From: Wenzhouxiangella limi
GTDB taxonomy: Bacteria > Pseudomonadota > Gammaproteobacteria > Xanthomonadales > Wenzhouxiangellaceae
DNA length: 64,000 nucleotides
Direction: 5' to 3'
NCBI RefSeq assembly: GCF_010499265.1
Contig: NZ_JAAGSC010000043.1
Span: 315,493 to 379,492, forward strand
Shown: piece by piece, positions 45,555-52,919 of the stretch
How positions within the stretch are numbered: position 1 is the stretch's first letter
How the letters are laid out: each line of letters starts with the position of its first letter
Position numbers and translations under genes: made by a program
Notes under the pieces: generated by a model
What the model was told of the DNA's origin: nothing
Seen by the model: the letters and a program-made list of their open reading frames with translations, nothing else
The model's database searches: none

Positions 45555-46491
45555 TCGCACGGCTTGGCCGTCAGGCTTGTTGATGCTGTTGTGCTTGGCC
45601 GGCTGGGTGCTCGGAGCATCCTCCGTCGCGGCCGATGAGGCGGATTCGCCGCGCTGGGAAGCCGAAGCCATGGAATGGCGCGAGCAGCGACTGGCGCGTT
45701 TGACCGCTCCATTTGGCTGGCTCAGCCTGGTCGCACTGGAGTTTCTGGGGGACGGGGAGTGGACGGTCGGGGCCGGAGCCGACAACGACGTACGCCTGAT
45801 TTCCGGGCCGGATCGGTGGGGCACACTGAGGCTTCAGGGAGCGCAGGCCCGCTTCGCGCCGGCACGCGGTGCGGAGGTTTTTGTTGGTGATCGGGCGCTG
45901 GATACGGCCATCGATCTGACGGTTGCCGGGGACCAGCCGGCAACCCGCGTCAGTGCCGGCACCGGCTGGTTCGAAATGGCCAGTCGAGGCGATCGTCTGG
46001 TGCTGCGGGCGCGCGACAGCGAGGCCGAGACGCGAACCGATTTCCTCGGCCTCGATTATTTCGAGTTTGACCCGGCCTGGCGGGTCGAGGCGCGTTGGGA
46101 GCCGCATCCTGAAGGCGCGACCATCCCGATCGCCGACGTGCTTGGCGAGCTGCGCGATCAGCCCAATCCGGGGCGCGCGGTTTTCGAGGTCAATGGGCAA
46201 CAATTTGCCCTCGAGGCCCTGGCCGCCGAGGATCAGCTGTTCTTCATACTGGCTGATCGCACCTCGGGCCGCGAGACTTACGGCCTGGGTCGATTCCTGT
46301 ATTCGGCCATGCCCGAGGATGGTCGCGTGGTGCTGGATTTCAACCGCAGCTACAATCCTCCCTGCGCTTTCAACGCATATACGACCTGCCCGCTGCCGCC
46401 ACCGGAGAACCGGCTGGACGTTCGTGTCGAGGCCGGAGAGCGTCGGTACCAGGGCGGCGGTGGTATCCAGCCCTCCGACCTGGACTCCTAG
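45541..46491 (+). CDS. DUF1684-domain exported protein
   Basis: A 316-residue protein with an N-terminal signal peptide (GLLMLLCLAGWVLGASSVAA). The mature part is a DUF1684 domain: WREQRLARLTAPFGWLSLVA at the start, GRFLYSAMPEDGRVVLDFN in the middle, and the diagnostic YNPPCAFNAYTTCPLPPPEN near the end, which contains two cysteines. The function of DUF1684 proteins is not established. ATG at 45541 overlaps the manC 3' end by 14 bases, so translation may be coupled. Its stop codon TAG lies within the left arm of the large inverted-repeat element that follows, so the last codons may have been set by that insertion. Confidence 0.85.
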   Translation: MAERDRTAWPSGLLMLLCLAGWVLGASSVAADEADSPRWEAEAMEWREQRLARLTAPFGWLSLVALEFLGDGEWTVGAGADNDVRLISGPDRWGTLRLQGAQARFAPARGAEVFVGDRALDTAIDLTVAGDQPATRVSAGTGWFEMASRGDRLVLRARDSEAETRTDFLGLDYFEFDPAWRVEARWEPHPEGATIPIADVLGELRDQPNPGRAVFEVNGQQFALEALAAEDQLFFILADRTSGRETYGLGRFLYSAMPEDGRVVLDFNRSYNPPCAFNAYTTCPLPPPENRLDVRVEAGERRYQGGGGIQPSDLDS

Positions 46492-46756
46492 TGGGCCATG
46501 CGGCTAATTAGGTAACGCTCAGCCGTCGCACAAGCGTTGTGGGCAAGGCGCGCGAGCGCAGGACTGGCCTTCGCCAATTCAAGCGAGTGGAACGCAGCCC
46601 ACGGCGCTTGTGCGGCGGCCCTGCGGGAGCCACTGTGCTGGCGCGACTCGGCGTTGCGTTCCTTGGCAAGGGCTGGCCATTCCCGGCGGAACGCGCCTTG
46701 ATTCGCGCCAGCATAGTGACTCTGAGCGTTACCTAATTAGCCGCATGGCCCACTAG
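46488..46756. repeat. Inverted-repeat element with nested hairpins (MITE-like or structured RNA)
   Basis: A 269-base element in the 344-base gap between two convergent genes. The ends are a perfect 35-base inverted repeat (46488-46522 and 46722-46756) starting and ending in CTAG. Inside sit two further imperfect hairpins placed back to back: 46522-46544 with 46597-46619 (about 20 of 23 paired) and 46627-46646 with 46703-46722 (about 18 of 20). The whole would fold as a three-way junction with a perfect outer stem. No transposase is encoded. CTAG at both ends could be a 4-base target duplication, which suggests a non-autonomous mobile element, but a single copy cannot prove it. Confidence 0.85.
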
Positions 46757-46775
46757 ATCCTTTGTTGCACACGGC

Positions 46776-46811
46776 GACAGGCCGCCGGATCGCAGCTGCC
46801 GGCGGCCTGTC
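46776..46811 (-). terminator. Strong hairpin downstream of the comEA-like gene
   Basis: A perfect 13-base stem (46776-46788 with 46799-46811) and a 10-base loop, 25 bases beyond the comEA-like stop. Neither side has a clear T run, so it may be an atypical terminator or a 3'-end stabiliser. It could serve both convergent genes. Confidence 0.5.
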
Positions 46812-46835
46812 TTCAGGTACTGGGGAAGGCCGACG

Positions 46836-47117
46836 CTAATCGCGCGTGGGCTCTTCGACCAGGATCAGGTCGCGGTTGCGGTCCAGCGTGGCCAGGCCGA
46901 TGCCGCGCACGTTGACCAGTTCATCCGGGTGTTGGAACGGGCCGTGTTCTTCGCGATACTCGATAATCGCCTCAGCCTTGGCCTCACCGATACCGGTAAG
47001 GGCTTCAGCCAGCTGCTCGGCGGTGGCGGTGTTGACGTTGACGCTCATTTCCTCGGCCGAAGCGAAGCCGGTCAGAGCCAGCGTGAGGAGCAATACAGCA
47101 ATGGTTTTCTTGATCAT
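46836..47117 (-). CDS. ComEA-like helix-hairpin-helix protein
   Basis: A 93-residue exported protein with a signal peptide (KTIAVLLLTLALTGFASA) and one pair of HhH motifs in the mature part: VNVNTATAEQLAEALTGIGEAKAEAIIEYR and FQHPDELVNVRGIGLATLDRN read together as the ComEA DNA-binding fold. In competent gammaproteobacteria the periplasmic ComEA ratchets incoming DNA. Length matches stand-alone ComEA-type proteins (about 90-110). Many such paralogues occur outside competence clusters, and no other com gene is nearby. GGAGATTTG precedes the ATG on the minus strand. Confidence 0.88.
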   Translation of the reverse strand: MIKKTIAVLLLTLALTGFASAEEMSVNVNTATAEQLAEALTGIGEAKAEAIIEYREEHGPFQHPDELVNVRGIGLATLDRNRDLILVEEPTRD

Positions 47118-47338
47118 TTCAAATCTCCTGGTGTGAGAAGGTTTCGAAGTCCGCCGGACGCGTCGTCCGACGTTGGTAACAGCTTAGAAAAACCGACCCT
47201 GGCCGCACATCGGCTAAAGCGCCCGCAGAGCCGTACGAAAAACCGGCCGCGGGCCGGGATCGAAACGCTTCTCAGGTTTTGAGAAATCGCCGTGCTGGAA
47301 TACGGGTGAACTGACCACGAACCTGTAGGAGATTTGCC

Positions 47339-47656
47339 ATGAGCCATGATTCGAGCCCAAGACAATTTCGCGACGAGATCGTTGGCCGGACCATCGCCGG
47401 CGTGATCGCGCGCCCGGGTCGCGGAGGTGAGCCGCCGGTCGTACTGATGATGCGCTTCGACGACGGCAGCGTGATCGAGTTTGTTTCTCCGCGTAGCGAC
47501 CGGCTGCTCAAGCGCTCGCTCCGGCGGTCGGTTTCAGCGGTTGCCGAGGCCTCGGCGGGACCGGATCGGAACGAGTCTCAGCTGACGCTCGACGGCTTGC
47601 TGGCGACCGGGTCGATCGATGAGGCATCGGGTCGATGCGGGTTTTCGTCCTGCTGA
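47339..47656 (+). CDS. Small soluble protein of unknown function
   Basis: A 105-residue protein, not recognised. The ATG at 47339 has a good ribosome-binding site (TAGGAG at 47326-47331), supporting a real gene. The N-terminal half looks like a compact beta domain (FRDEIVGRTIAGVIARP, VVLMMRFDDGSVIEFVSP), followed by a basic patch (RLLKRSLRR) and a polar tail ending GRCGFSSC. No signal peptide or membrane helix. It stands alone: 221 bases separate it from the divergent comEA-like gene, and a DnaA-box patch follows directly after its stop. Confidence 0.6.
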   Translation: MSHDSSPRQFRDEIVGRTIAGVIARPGRGGEPPVVLMMRFDDGSVIEFVSPRSDRLLKRSLRRSVSAVAEASAGPDRNESQLTLDGLLATGSIDEASGRCGFSSC

Positions 47657-47662
47657 TTCCGG

Positions 47663-47863
47663 TTATCCACACAAGCTGTGGAAAAGTCTGTGGGCAAAGC
47701 GGCGCGATGGTCGTCGGCAGAGCCGATGCTGCGCTTTGGGCAGATTTTGTACACACGCATTAAATCCTTTCATATCAGTATGTTGCGTATATAAAAGGAA
47801 ATCTGGCGCGCTCCGGGTCCTGTCATGAAAACGTCAAAATAAAAATCAGGCAGTTGTGTATAA
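47663..47863. other. Cluster of DnaA-box-like 9-mers with an AT-rich patch
   Basis: In the gap between the small unknown gene and sbcB lie TTATCCACA (47663-47671, plus), TTTTCCACA (47677-47685, minus), TTGCCCACA (47689-47697, minus), TTGTACACA (47747-47755, plus) and TTATACACA (47855-47863, minus). The first and last fit the TTATNCACA consensus exactly. The stretch 47740-47880 is clearly AT-richer than anything nearby (runs such as GTATATAAAAGG and AAAATAAAAAT). No dnaA, dnaN, mnmG or rpmH is adjacent, so this is not the standard oriC setting. It could be a DnaA-titrating or DnaA-regulated site, or a displaced origin. Confidence 0.5.
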
Positions 47864-47893
47864 CAACCGCAGTATTTACCTGATCAATACGCT

Positions 47894-49336
47894 TCAAGTA
47901 CCTGAAACCTGGTTCTGCAGTTCATTCAGTCCGATCTCTTCGGGCCAGTGCATCAGGGCTTCCAGCACCTCGCGCTGTGCCGGGCTGTCCTGCAGCAGTG
48001 CCTGGACGCGCTGGCGGTAATCGTCGATGCGAAGACCGGCCAGCTCCGGGTCGTCAATCAGGCGTCGGCGACAGTAGTGTTTCCAGCGAATGCGTTCCTC
48101 GTCGTCGAGACGGTCGGGCCACAGCCGGGCGCGATACCGGAACAGCAGCTCGTTGAGTCGTTCGTCCTGAAAAGGCTCGTTCAGCGCAAACAGCGCCTCG
48201 GGCGCCATCGTGCGGACGCGGTCGCGTAGAACCAGGTCGGCCTTGGGCACAAACCCGGCATAGAGCGCCAGTTCCGGGTCAGCGGCCGGTGCGCTCGGCT
48301 GGTTGAACAGCCCCTGCAGCCGCTCGATGAACGCTGGCGCAGCTGCAAGCCGATGCGCATGATCTGTGATCTGTCGGGGATCAATGGCCAGGCGCTTTGC
48401 GGCTGCCTCGTTGAGCACGGTGATCGGTGCCAGCATGGGGCAGCGATTGGTTCGCACCAGCTTGACCGGCAGGCGCTCCTGGCCGTCGGGCAGGTCAGCG
48501 GCTGGCGTCCACAGCAGATCGGCCAGCTGCTCTTCGGTCAGGTGCAGATAGGGAGCGGGGTCTTCGCGCAGGTTCCAGATCAGCCACTGGGAGCGAATTG
48601 ACGGATGGCAGGCAAGAGGCAGCACGGCCGCTGTGGCGTAACGGCGGGCGGGTAGACGGGCGCTGCTGTGCAGCAGCGGCTGTTTTGGCTCCAAAAGCTT
48701 GCTGACGACATGACGCTGGCGCAGTTGCAGGGCCCATTGCCACAGTCTGGGCTGCGCATTGCGGATCTTTCGGGCCAGACCCAGGGTGGCCTCCACATCG
48801 GCCAGGGCATCGTGCGCCCGGCGGGTATCCAGGCCGTTGGCGGCGGCCAGATCCTCAAGCCTGAAGCTGGGGGTGCCGTCCTCGCGGTCGGGCCAGTTCA
48901 GTCCTTCCGGGCGCAGCGCCCGGGTCATGCGCGCCAGGTCGATCAGGTCGAAGCGACTGTTGCCGTTGGCGTACTCGCGGGCATAAGGGTCGAAGAAGTT
49001 ACGCCAGAACAGGTGGCGCGTGACCTCATCGTCGAAGCGGAAGTTGTTGAAGCCCACGCTACAGGTGCCGGGTCGCTGCATGACCTCGGCGATCGCGGCA
49101 GCGAACTCGTTTTCGGGCACGCCGCGGGCGCGCGCCTGCTGGGGCGTGATCCCGGTAATCACGCAGGCATCGGGGTGGGGCAGGACATCGTCGGCAGGCC
49201 GGCAGTAGAGCACCAGCGGCTCGCCCACCGCTTCCAGATCGGTATCGGTGCGCACGGCGGCGAACTGAGCTGGCCGGTCGCGTCGGGTGTCGGCGCCGAA
49301 TGTCTCGTAGTCGTGCCACAGAAAGGTCTCGTTCAT
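47894..49336 (-). CDS. sbcB: Exodeoxyribonuclease I
   Basis: A 480-residue 3'-5' exonuclease on single-stranded DNA, acting in recombination and mismatch repair and stimulated by SSB. The DnaQ-type ExoI motif is at the N-terminus (FLWHDYETFGADTRRDRPAQF read in two parts), ExoII is in VGFNNFRFDDEVTRHLFWR, and ExoIII is RRAHDALADVEATLGLA. The C-terminal SH3-like and helical domains follow. ATG at 49336 (MNETFLWHD) gives a length close to E. coli ExoI (475); an in-frame extension upstream crosses into msrA antisense and is rejected. Divergent from msrA. Confidence 0.95.
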   Translation of the reverse strand: MNETFLWHDYETFGADTRRDRPAQFAAVRTDTDLEAVGEPLVLYCRPADDVLPHPDACVITGITPQQARARGVPENEFAAAIAEVMQRPGTCSVGFNNFRFDDEVTRHLFWRNFFDPYAREYANGNSRFDLIDLARMTRALRPEGLNWPDREDGTPSFRLEDLAAANGLDTRRAHDALADVEATLGLARKIRNAQPRLWQWALQLRQRHVVSKLLEPKQPLLHSSARLPARRYATAAVLPLACHPSIRSQWLIWNLREDPAPYLHLTEEQLADLLWTPAADLPDGQERLPVKLVRTNRCPMLAPITVLNEAAAKRLAIDPRQITDHAHRLAAAPAFIERLQGLFNQPSAPAADPELALYAGFVPKADLVLRDRVRTMAPEALFALNEPFQDERLNELLFRYRARLWPDRLDDEERIRWKHYCRRRLIDDPELAGLRIDDYRQRVQALLQDSPAQREVLEALMHWPEEIGLNELQNQVSGT

Positions 49337-49408
49337 GCGGGAATCTTCGCACGATCGGCGGGCGGGCTCGGGTAGTATGGCGCCTTTCCCGAAAAGCAGG
49401 AACGGATC

Positions 49409-49879
49409 ATGACCAGCAAAGCAACCTTCGGTGCCGGCTGTTTCTGGGGCGTGGAAGCGCGCTTCCGGCAGGTGCCGGGTGTCGTCGATGCGCGCGTCGG
49501 CTACATGGGCGGGCACGTGGAGCAGCCCAGCTATGAACAGGTCTGTACCGGTCGGACCGGCCATGTCGAGGTCGTCCAGGTCGAGTTTGATCCCGCTGAG
49601 GTCGGTTACCAGCGCCTGCTGCGCGCGTTCTTTTCCATGCACGATCCCACCCAGGTCGATCGCCAGGGTCCGGATACCGGTACCCAGTATCGCTCGGTCA
49701 TCTTTTTCCACGACGACCAGCAGCGCGAACTTGCCGAGCAGATTCGGGCCGAGATGGATGCATCAGGCCGCTTCCCCGGTCCGATCGCCACCCGCATCGA
49801 ACCGGCGGATGCGTTCTGGGAAGCCGAGGAGTATCACCAGCAGTACCTGGCTCGACGTGGCGGCAGCTGCGCTCTCTGA
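49409..49879 (+). CDS. msrA: Peptide methionine sulfoxide reductase A
   Basis: A 156-residue enzyme reducing methionine-S-sulfoxide in proteins. The catalytic cysteine is Cys11 in GAGCFWGVEARF; YMGGHVEQPSYEQVCTGRTGH and GTQYRSVIFFHD are the conserved substrate loops. A second cysteine lies near the C-terminus (GGSCAL) and may resolve the sulfenic acid. ATG at 49409; the spacer to divergent sbcB is 72 bases. The 3' end overlaps the phosphatase gene that follows. Confidence 0.95.
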   Translation: MTSKATFGAGCFWGVEARFRQVPGVVDARVGYMGGHVEQPSYEQVCTGRTGHVEVVQVEFDPAEVGYQRLLRAFFSMHDPTQVDRQGPDTGTQYRSVIFFHDDQQRELAEQIRAEMDASGRFPGPIATRIEPADAFWEAEEYHQQYLARRGGSCAL

Positions 49880-50600
49880 CGGCAGCGCCGCAAAACCGGG
49901 TGCGGGGCCGCGGCGGCCGCGCCTGCTGTTGCTGCGCCATGCCCAGGGCATGCTGGGCACTGCAGATTATGACCGCCTCTCGGCGCTGGGTCTGGACCAG
50001 GCCGACCGCCTCGGTCAACGCGTTGCCGACGAACTGGGGGAGGACTGGCTGGCCTGGAGCGGGGCGCTGCGGCGTCAGCGACAGACCGTAAACGCGCTTT
50101 GCGCACCCGGCACCGTTTTCATTGATCCCTGTTTGAACGAGTACCGCGTGGATCGGATGGTCGCGCATGCCCTCAACCAGTCTGACGCGCTCGGCCTGTT
50201 TCGCCCGCCGGACCAGGCCTTGATGGATCCGGCCGGGTTTCTCGACGCCTTCCTGAACTGGTTTCCAGAGGTCCTGGAGCGCTGGCAGCGCGCCGAACTC
50301 AAAGATCCTTGCAACGGCTCCTGGCAGGCGTTTCAGCAACGCGTTCAGCAACCGGCAGCCGGCTGGCGCGCGCGGCTGGAAAGGGGGCAGTCGCTCGCGG
50401 TTGTCACCTCGGCCGGCGTGATCAGCACGCTGACCGCCTCGCTGTGCGGATACGATCTGGGGTGGCAGCGCCGGCTCAACGTCAGCTTGTACAATGCCTC
50501 GGTAACAGAGTTGGAACTGGACGAAAGAGGCGGTTGGCGGCTGGGCCGGGTCAACTGCGTGGCGCATCTTGAAGGCAAGCGGCTGCGTACGCTGGCCTGA
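49857..50600 (+). CDS. Histidine phosphatase superfamily protein
   Basis: About 247 residues of the phosphoglycerate-mutase-like fold. The phosphorylated histidine is in LLLLRHAQGMLGTADYDRLS, the usual RHG/RHA core, with LSALGLDQADRLGQRVA after it. The second histidine is replaced or displaced: the usual GH motif position reads VVTSAGVISTL with no His, so catalysis may be impaired or use another residue. GTG at 49857 overlaps msrA by 23 bases; a later start would cut close to the RHA motif. Substrate unknown. The next gene begins 66 bases later. Confidence 0.78.
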   Translation: MAAAALSDGSAAKPGAGPRRPRLLLLRHAQGMLGTADYDRLSALGLDQADRLGQRVADELGEDWLAWSGALRRQRQTVNALCAPGTVFIDPCLNEYRVDRMVAHALNQSDALGLFRPPDQALMDPAGFLDAFLNWFPEVLERWQRAELKDPCNGSWQAFQQRVQQPAAGWRARLERGQSLAVVTSAGVISTLTASLCGYDLGWQRRLNVSLYNASVTELELDERGGWRLGRVNCVAHLEGKRLRTLA

Positions 50601-50666
50601 GCCGTGCCCGGTCCCGCGCGTCGGCAGACGGATGGCAGGAAGCACGAAGTTATCAGGGAGAGACAA

Positions 50667-51422
50667 GTGAGCGAACCAGTTGTTGTCATCACCGGGTCCA
50701 GTCGCGGCATTGGACGAGCCGCAGCGGAACTCATGGCGCAACGCGGCTACCGGGTGGTCGTGTCCAGCCGCTCGGCCGAGAGCTGTGAGCCTGTCGCCGA
50801 GGCCATTCGCGCTGCTGGCGGCCAGGCGCATGCAATCGCTTGCCACATCGGGCATGAAGACCAGCTTGAGCAGCTGGTCCTCGGGACGGTCGAGCGATTC
50901 GGACGGCTGGATGCCGTGGTCATGAACGCGGCCAGTAATCCGGTCTACGGGTCGTCAGACCAGGTCGACCGCAAGGCCTTTGACCTGATCATGGGTAACA
51001 ACGTCTACAGCGCGATGCGGATGGCGCACTGCGCTCGAGCGCACCTGAAAAAGGCCGGCGGCGGCGCGGTTGTTCTGGTGTCTTCTATCGCCGGCCTGTT
51101 CGGTAATCGCCAGATCGGCGTCTACGGTATGTCGAAGGCGGCGGAAAACCAGCTGGTCCGCAATCTGGCCTTGGAGCTTGGTGGCGACGGCATTCGCGTC
51201 AATGCCGTGGCGCCGGGGCTGGTCAAGACCGATTTCGCGCAGGCGCTGCTGGCCGATGAGCGCATGGTTCGCTACTTCGAGTCCACGACGCCGCTGCGCA
51301 GGCTGGCCGAGCCGGCTGACATTGCCCGCGTCATCGCTTTTTTGTGCGGTCCGGATTCGGGCTGGCTGTCCGGTCAGGTCATCACGGCCGACGGCGGGCT
51401 GTCGGTGACCGGCGGGTTCTGA
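50667..51422 (+). CDS. Short-chain dehydrogenase/reductase
   Basis: A 251-residue classical SDR. The cofactor motif is TGSSRGIGRAAAEL (TGxxxGIG), the NAG-like segment is VMNAASNPVYG, the catalytic Ser is in VLVSSIAGLFG and the YxxxK motif is YGMSKAAENQL; LSGQVITADGGLSVTGG ends the protein as in most family members. The serine after TGS (SSR) suits NADP(H). The region after NAA resembles DHRS4-like carbonyl reductases, but the substrate cannot be set from sequence. GTG at 50667 with GGGAG upstream at 50656-50660. Confidence 0.93.
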   Translation: MSEPVVVITGSSRGIGRAAAELMAQRGYRVVVSSRSAESCEPVAEAIRAAGGQAHAIACHIGHEDQLEQLVLGTVERFGRLDAVVMNAASNPVYGSSDQVDRKAFDLIMGNNVYSAMRMAHCARAHLKKAGGGAVVLVSSIAGLFGNRQIGVYGMSKAAENQLVRNLALELGGDGIRVNAVAPGLVKTDFAQALLADERMVRYFESTTPLRRLAEPADIARVIAFLCGPDSGWLSGQVITADGGLSVTGGF

Positions 51423-51428
51423 AAAGGC

Positions 51429-52028
51429 ATGAGGCGCGGACTCCCGCTGTTCTGGTTGCTTGTCCTGCTGGTGCTGGCCGGGCCGGCGGTCGGCCAGATC
51501 TACACCTACGTGGACGAGAACGGGATCACCGTCTTCACTGACCGAAAGCCCGACACCGCCCGGTACCGGGTGCGAAATCTTGGCTGCTATGGCACCTGCC
51601 GAACGGGGGTGGACTGGGAGCGCACTCCGCTCTTGGTGGGGCGCTTCGATGCCGAAATCGAGGCTGCCAGCGAAGTCTTCGGGGTCGAGGCCGCGCTGAT
51701 TCGGGCGGTGGTTCACGCCGAATCCTGGTTCGAGACCGATGCCGTATCCCATGCCGGTGCCCAGGGGCTGATGCAATTGATGCCGGATACCGCGCGACGA
51801 TTCGGAGTGATCGACGTGTTCGATCCGGTCGACAACATTACCGGTGGCGCGGCCTACCTGGCGTGGCTGGGTGAACAGTTCGAGCAGGATTTCAGCCGGA
51901 CCGTTGCGGCCTACAATGCCGGCGAGAACGCCGTGAAGCGTCACGGCGGTGTGCCGCCCTATCCGGAAACACAGGAATACGTGCGCAGGGTGCGAATTCT
52001 CTACCAGCGCTATCGCGAAGGCAGCTGA
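51429..52028 (+). CDS. Lytic transglycosylase with DUF4124-like N-terminus
   Basis: A 199-residue exported enzyme. A signal peptide (LFWLLVLLVLAGPAVG) is followed by a short DUF4124-type beta unit (IYTYVDENGITVFTDRKP), then a Slt-family goose-lysozyme-like domain. The catalytic Glu is in RAVVHAESWFETDAVS, followed by GAQGLMQLMPDTARRFGV and VAAYNAGENAV. These enzymes cleave the MurNAc-GlcNAc bond with formation of 1,6-anhydroMurNAc. No lipobox is seen, so it is probably soluble in the periplasm. It begins six bases after the SDR stop. Confidence 0.92.
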   Translation: MRRGLPLFWLLVLLVLAGPAVGQIYTYVDENGITVFTDRKPDTARYRVRNLGCYGTCRTGVDWERTPLLVGRFDAEIEAASEVFGVEAALIRAVVHAESWFETDAVSHAGAQGLMQLMPDTARRFGVIDVFDPVDNITGGAAYLAWLGEQFEQDFSRTVAAYNAGENAVKRHGGVPPYPETQEYVRRVRILYQRYREGS

Positions 52029-52046
52029 TGTCGGTTCGGGGCAGCG

Positions 52047-52478
52047 TCAGCGGACAACGGTAACGGTGCAGCGGGCGAAATCGACCACCCGCTTGGCGAC
52101 AGAGCCCATCAGCAGCCGTTCGAAAAGTCCCTTGCTGCGGTGACCTACGACGATATGGTCCACCTTCTCCCGTTCGGCCAGCTCGAGCAGCTGCTCGACC
52201 GGATGGCCTTCGAGCACGTGCGCAACGGGGGTGGACACCTGCCCGCTGGTGCTTTCAAGAAGCGCCTGCAGGTGCTTGTTCACTCGCTGGCGACGCCGCT
52301 CGACCAGGGGCTCACGCTCGCTGGCCTCGGCCATCTCGATTTCTGCACCGTAGACCACGGCGCAGCAATGAAGCCGGCCGCCTGCCTGACGGGCCAGATC
52401 CAGAGCGAATGCGAAAGCCTTGTCGCCCTGCGGCGACCCGTCGATCCCGACCAGGATCTTTTTGCTCATGGCATTCAT
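52047..52478 (-). CDS. Universal stress protein (UspA family)
   Basis: A 143-residue single-domain USP. The strand ILVGIDGSPQGDKAFAFAL starts the alpha/beta fold. The ATP-binding motif G-2x-G-9x-G(S/T) is readable in VVGHRSKGLFERLLMGSVAKRV, so it is probably an ATP-binding member rather than the UspA type without nucleotide. It faces the convergent lytic transglycosylase gene. ATG at 52478 or 52469 could be used; neither has a strong ribosome-binding site. Role: stress adaptation, not more specific. Confidence 0.9.
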   Translation of the reverse strand: MNAMSKKILVGIDGSPQGDKAFAFALDLARQAGGRLHCCAVVYGAEIEMAEASEREPLVERRRQRVNKHLQALLESTSGQVSTPVAHVLEGHPVEQLLELAEREKVDHIVVGHRSKGLFERLLMGSVAKRVVDFARCTVTVVR

Positions 52479-52538
52479 GGAAGGTGAAGCGATTGCGGCC
52501 GCCCGCTAAGACGCCGGCCGCAGATCGGAATGCGGCAA

Positions 52539-52805
52539 TCAGCCGGTCATGCCGCGGAGATGCTGATTGAGCCGCGACTTGTGCCGGGCTGCCTTGTTCG
52601 CGTGCATAATGCCCTGCGAGACGGAACGATCGATTGCCGGCACAGCGTCCTTGTAGGCGACTTCGGCGGCGGCCTTGTCGCCGCTCTCGATGGCTCGCAC
52701 GACCTTCTTGATCCGGGTCCGAACGTGTGAGCGCAGAGAGGCATTACGCTGACGATGGCGCTCGGCCTGGCGGGCCCGTTTACGGGCGGAAACGCTATTG
52801 GCCAC
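52539..52805 (-). CDS. rpsT: 30S ribosomal protein S20
   Basis: An 88-residue basic, three-helix primary binding protein of 16S rRNA. The N-terminus ANSVSARKRARQAERHRQRN and the core LRSHVRTRIKKVVRAIE are typical; SQGIMHANKAARHKSRLNQHL ends the protein. GTG at 52805 has AGGAG eight bases upstream; S20 commonly uses a non-ATG start, linked in E. coli to autoregulation. Divergent from murJ, the conserved rpsT / murJ-ribF-ileS-lspA layout. Confidence 0.97.
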   Translation of the reverse strand: MANSVSARKRARQAERHRQRNASLRSHVRTRIKKVVRAIESGDKAAAEVAYKDAVPAIDRSVSQGIMHANKAARHKSRLNQHLRGMTG

Positions 52806-52919
52806 GAATTACTCCTGATTGGGTCTGGTGTCAAAAAAGCTAGCAGAGTATTGTCCAACGGAACGGTGGCGGAGTCAAGGTGCGACGGGGCCTGAGCTGC
52901 ACACGGATCGGAGGACCGC

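Noticed and set aside
46488..46756. A small coding gene within the inverted-repeat element (frames of about 65 codons on both strands)
   Set aside because: The frames are mirror images produced by the inverted repeat, with no ribosome-binding site and no protein-like composition.
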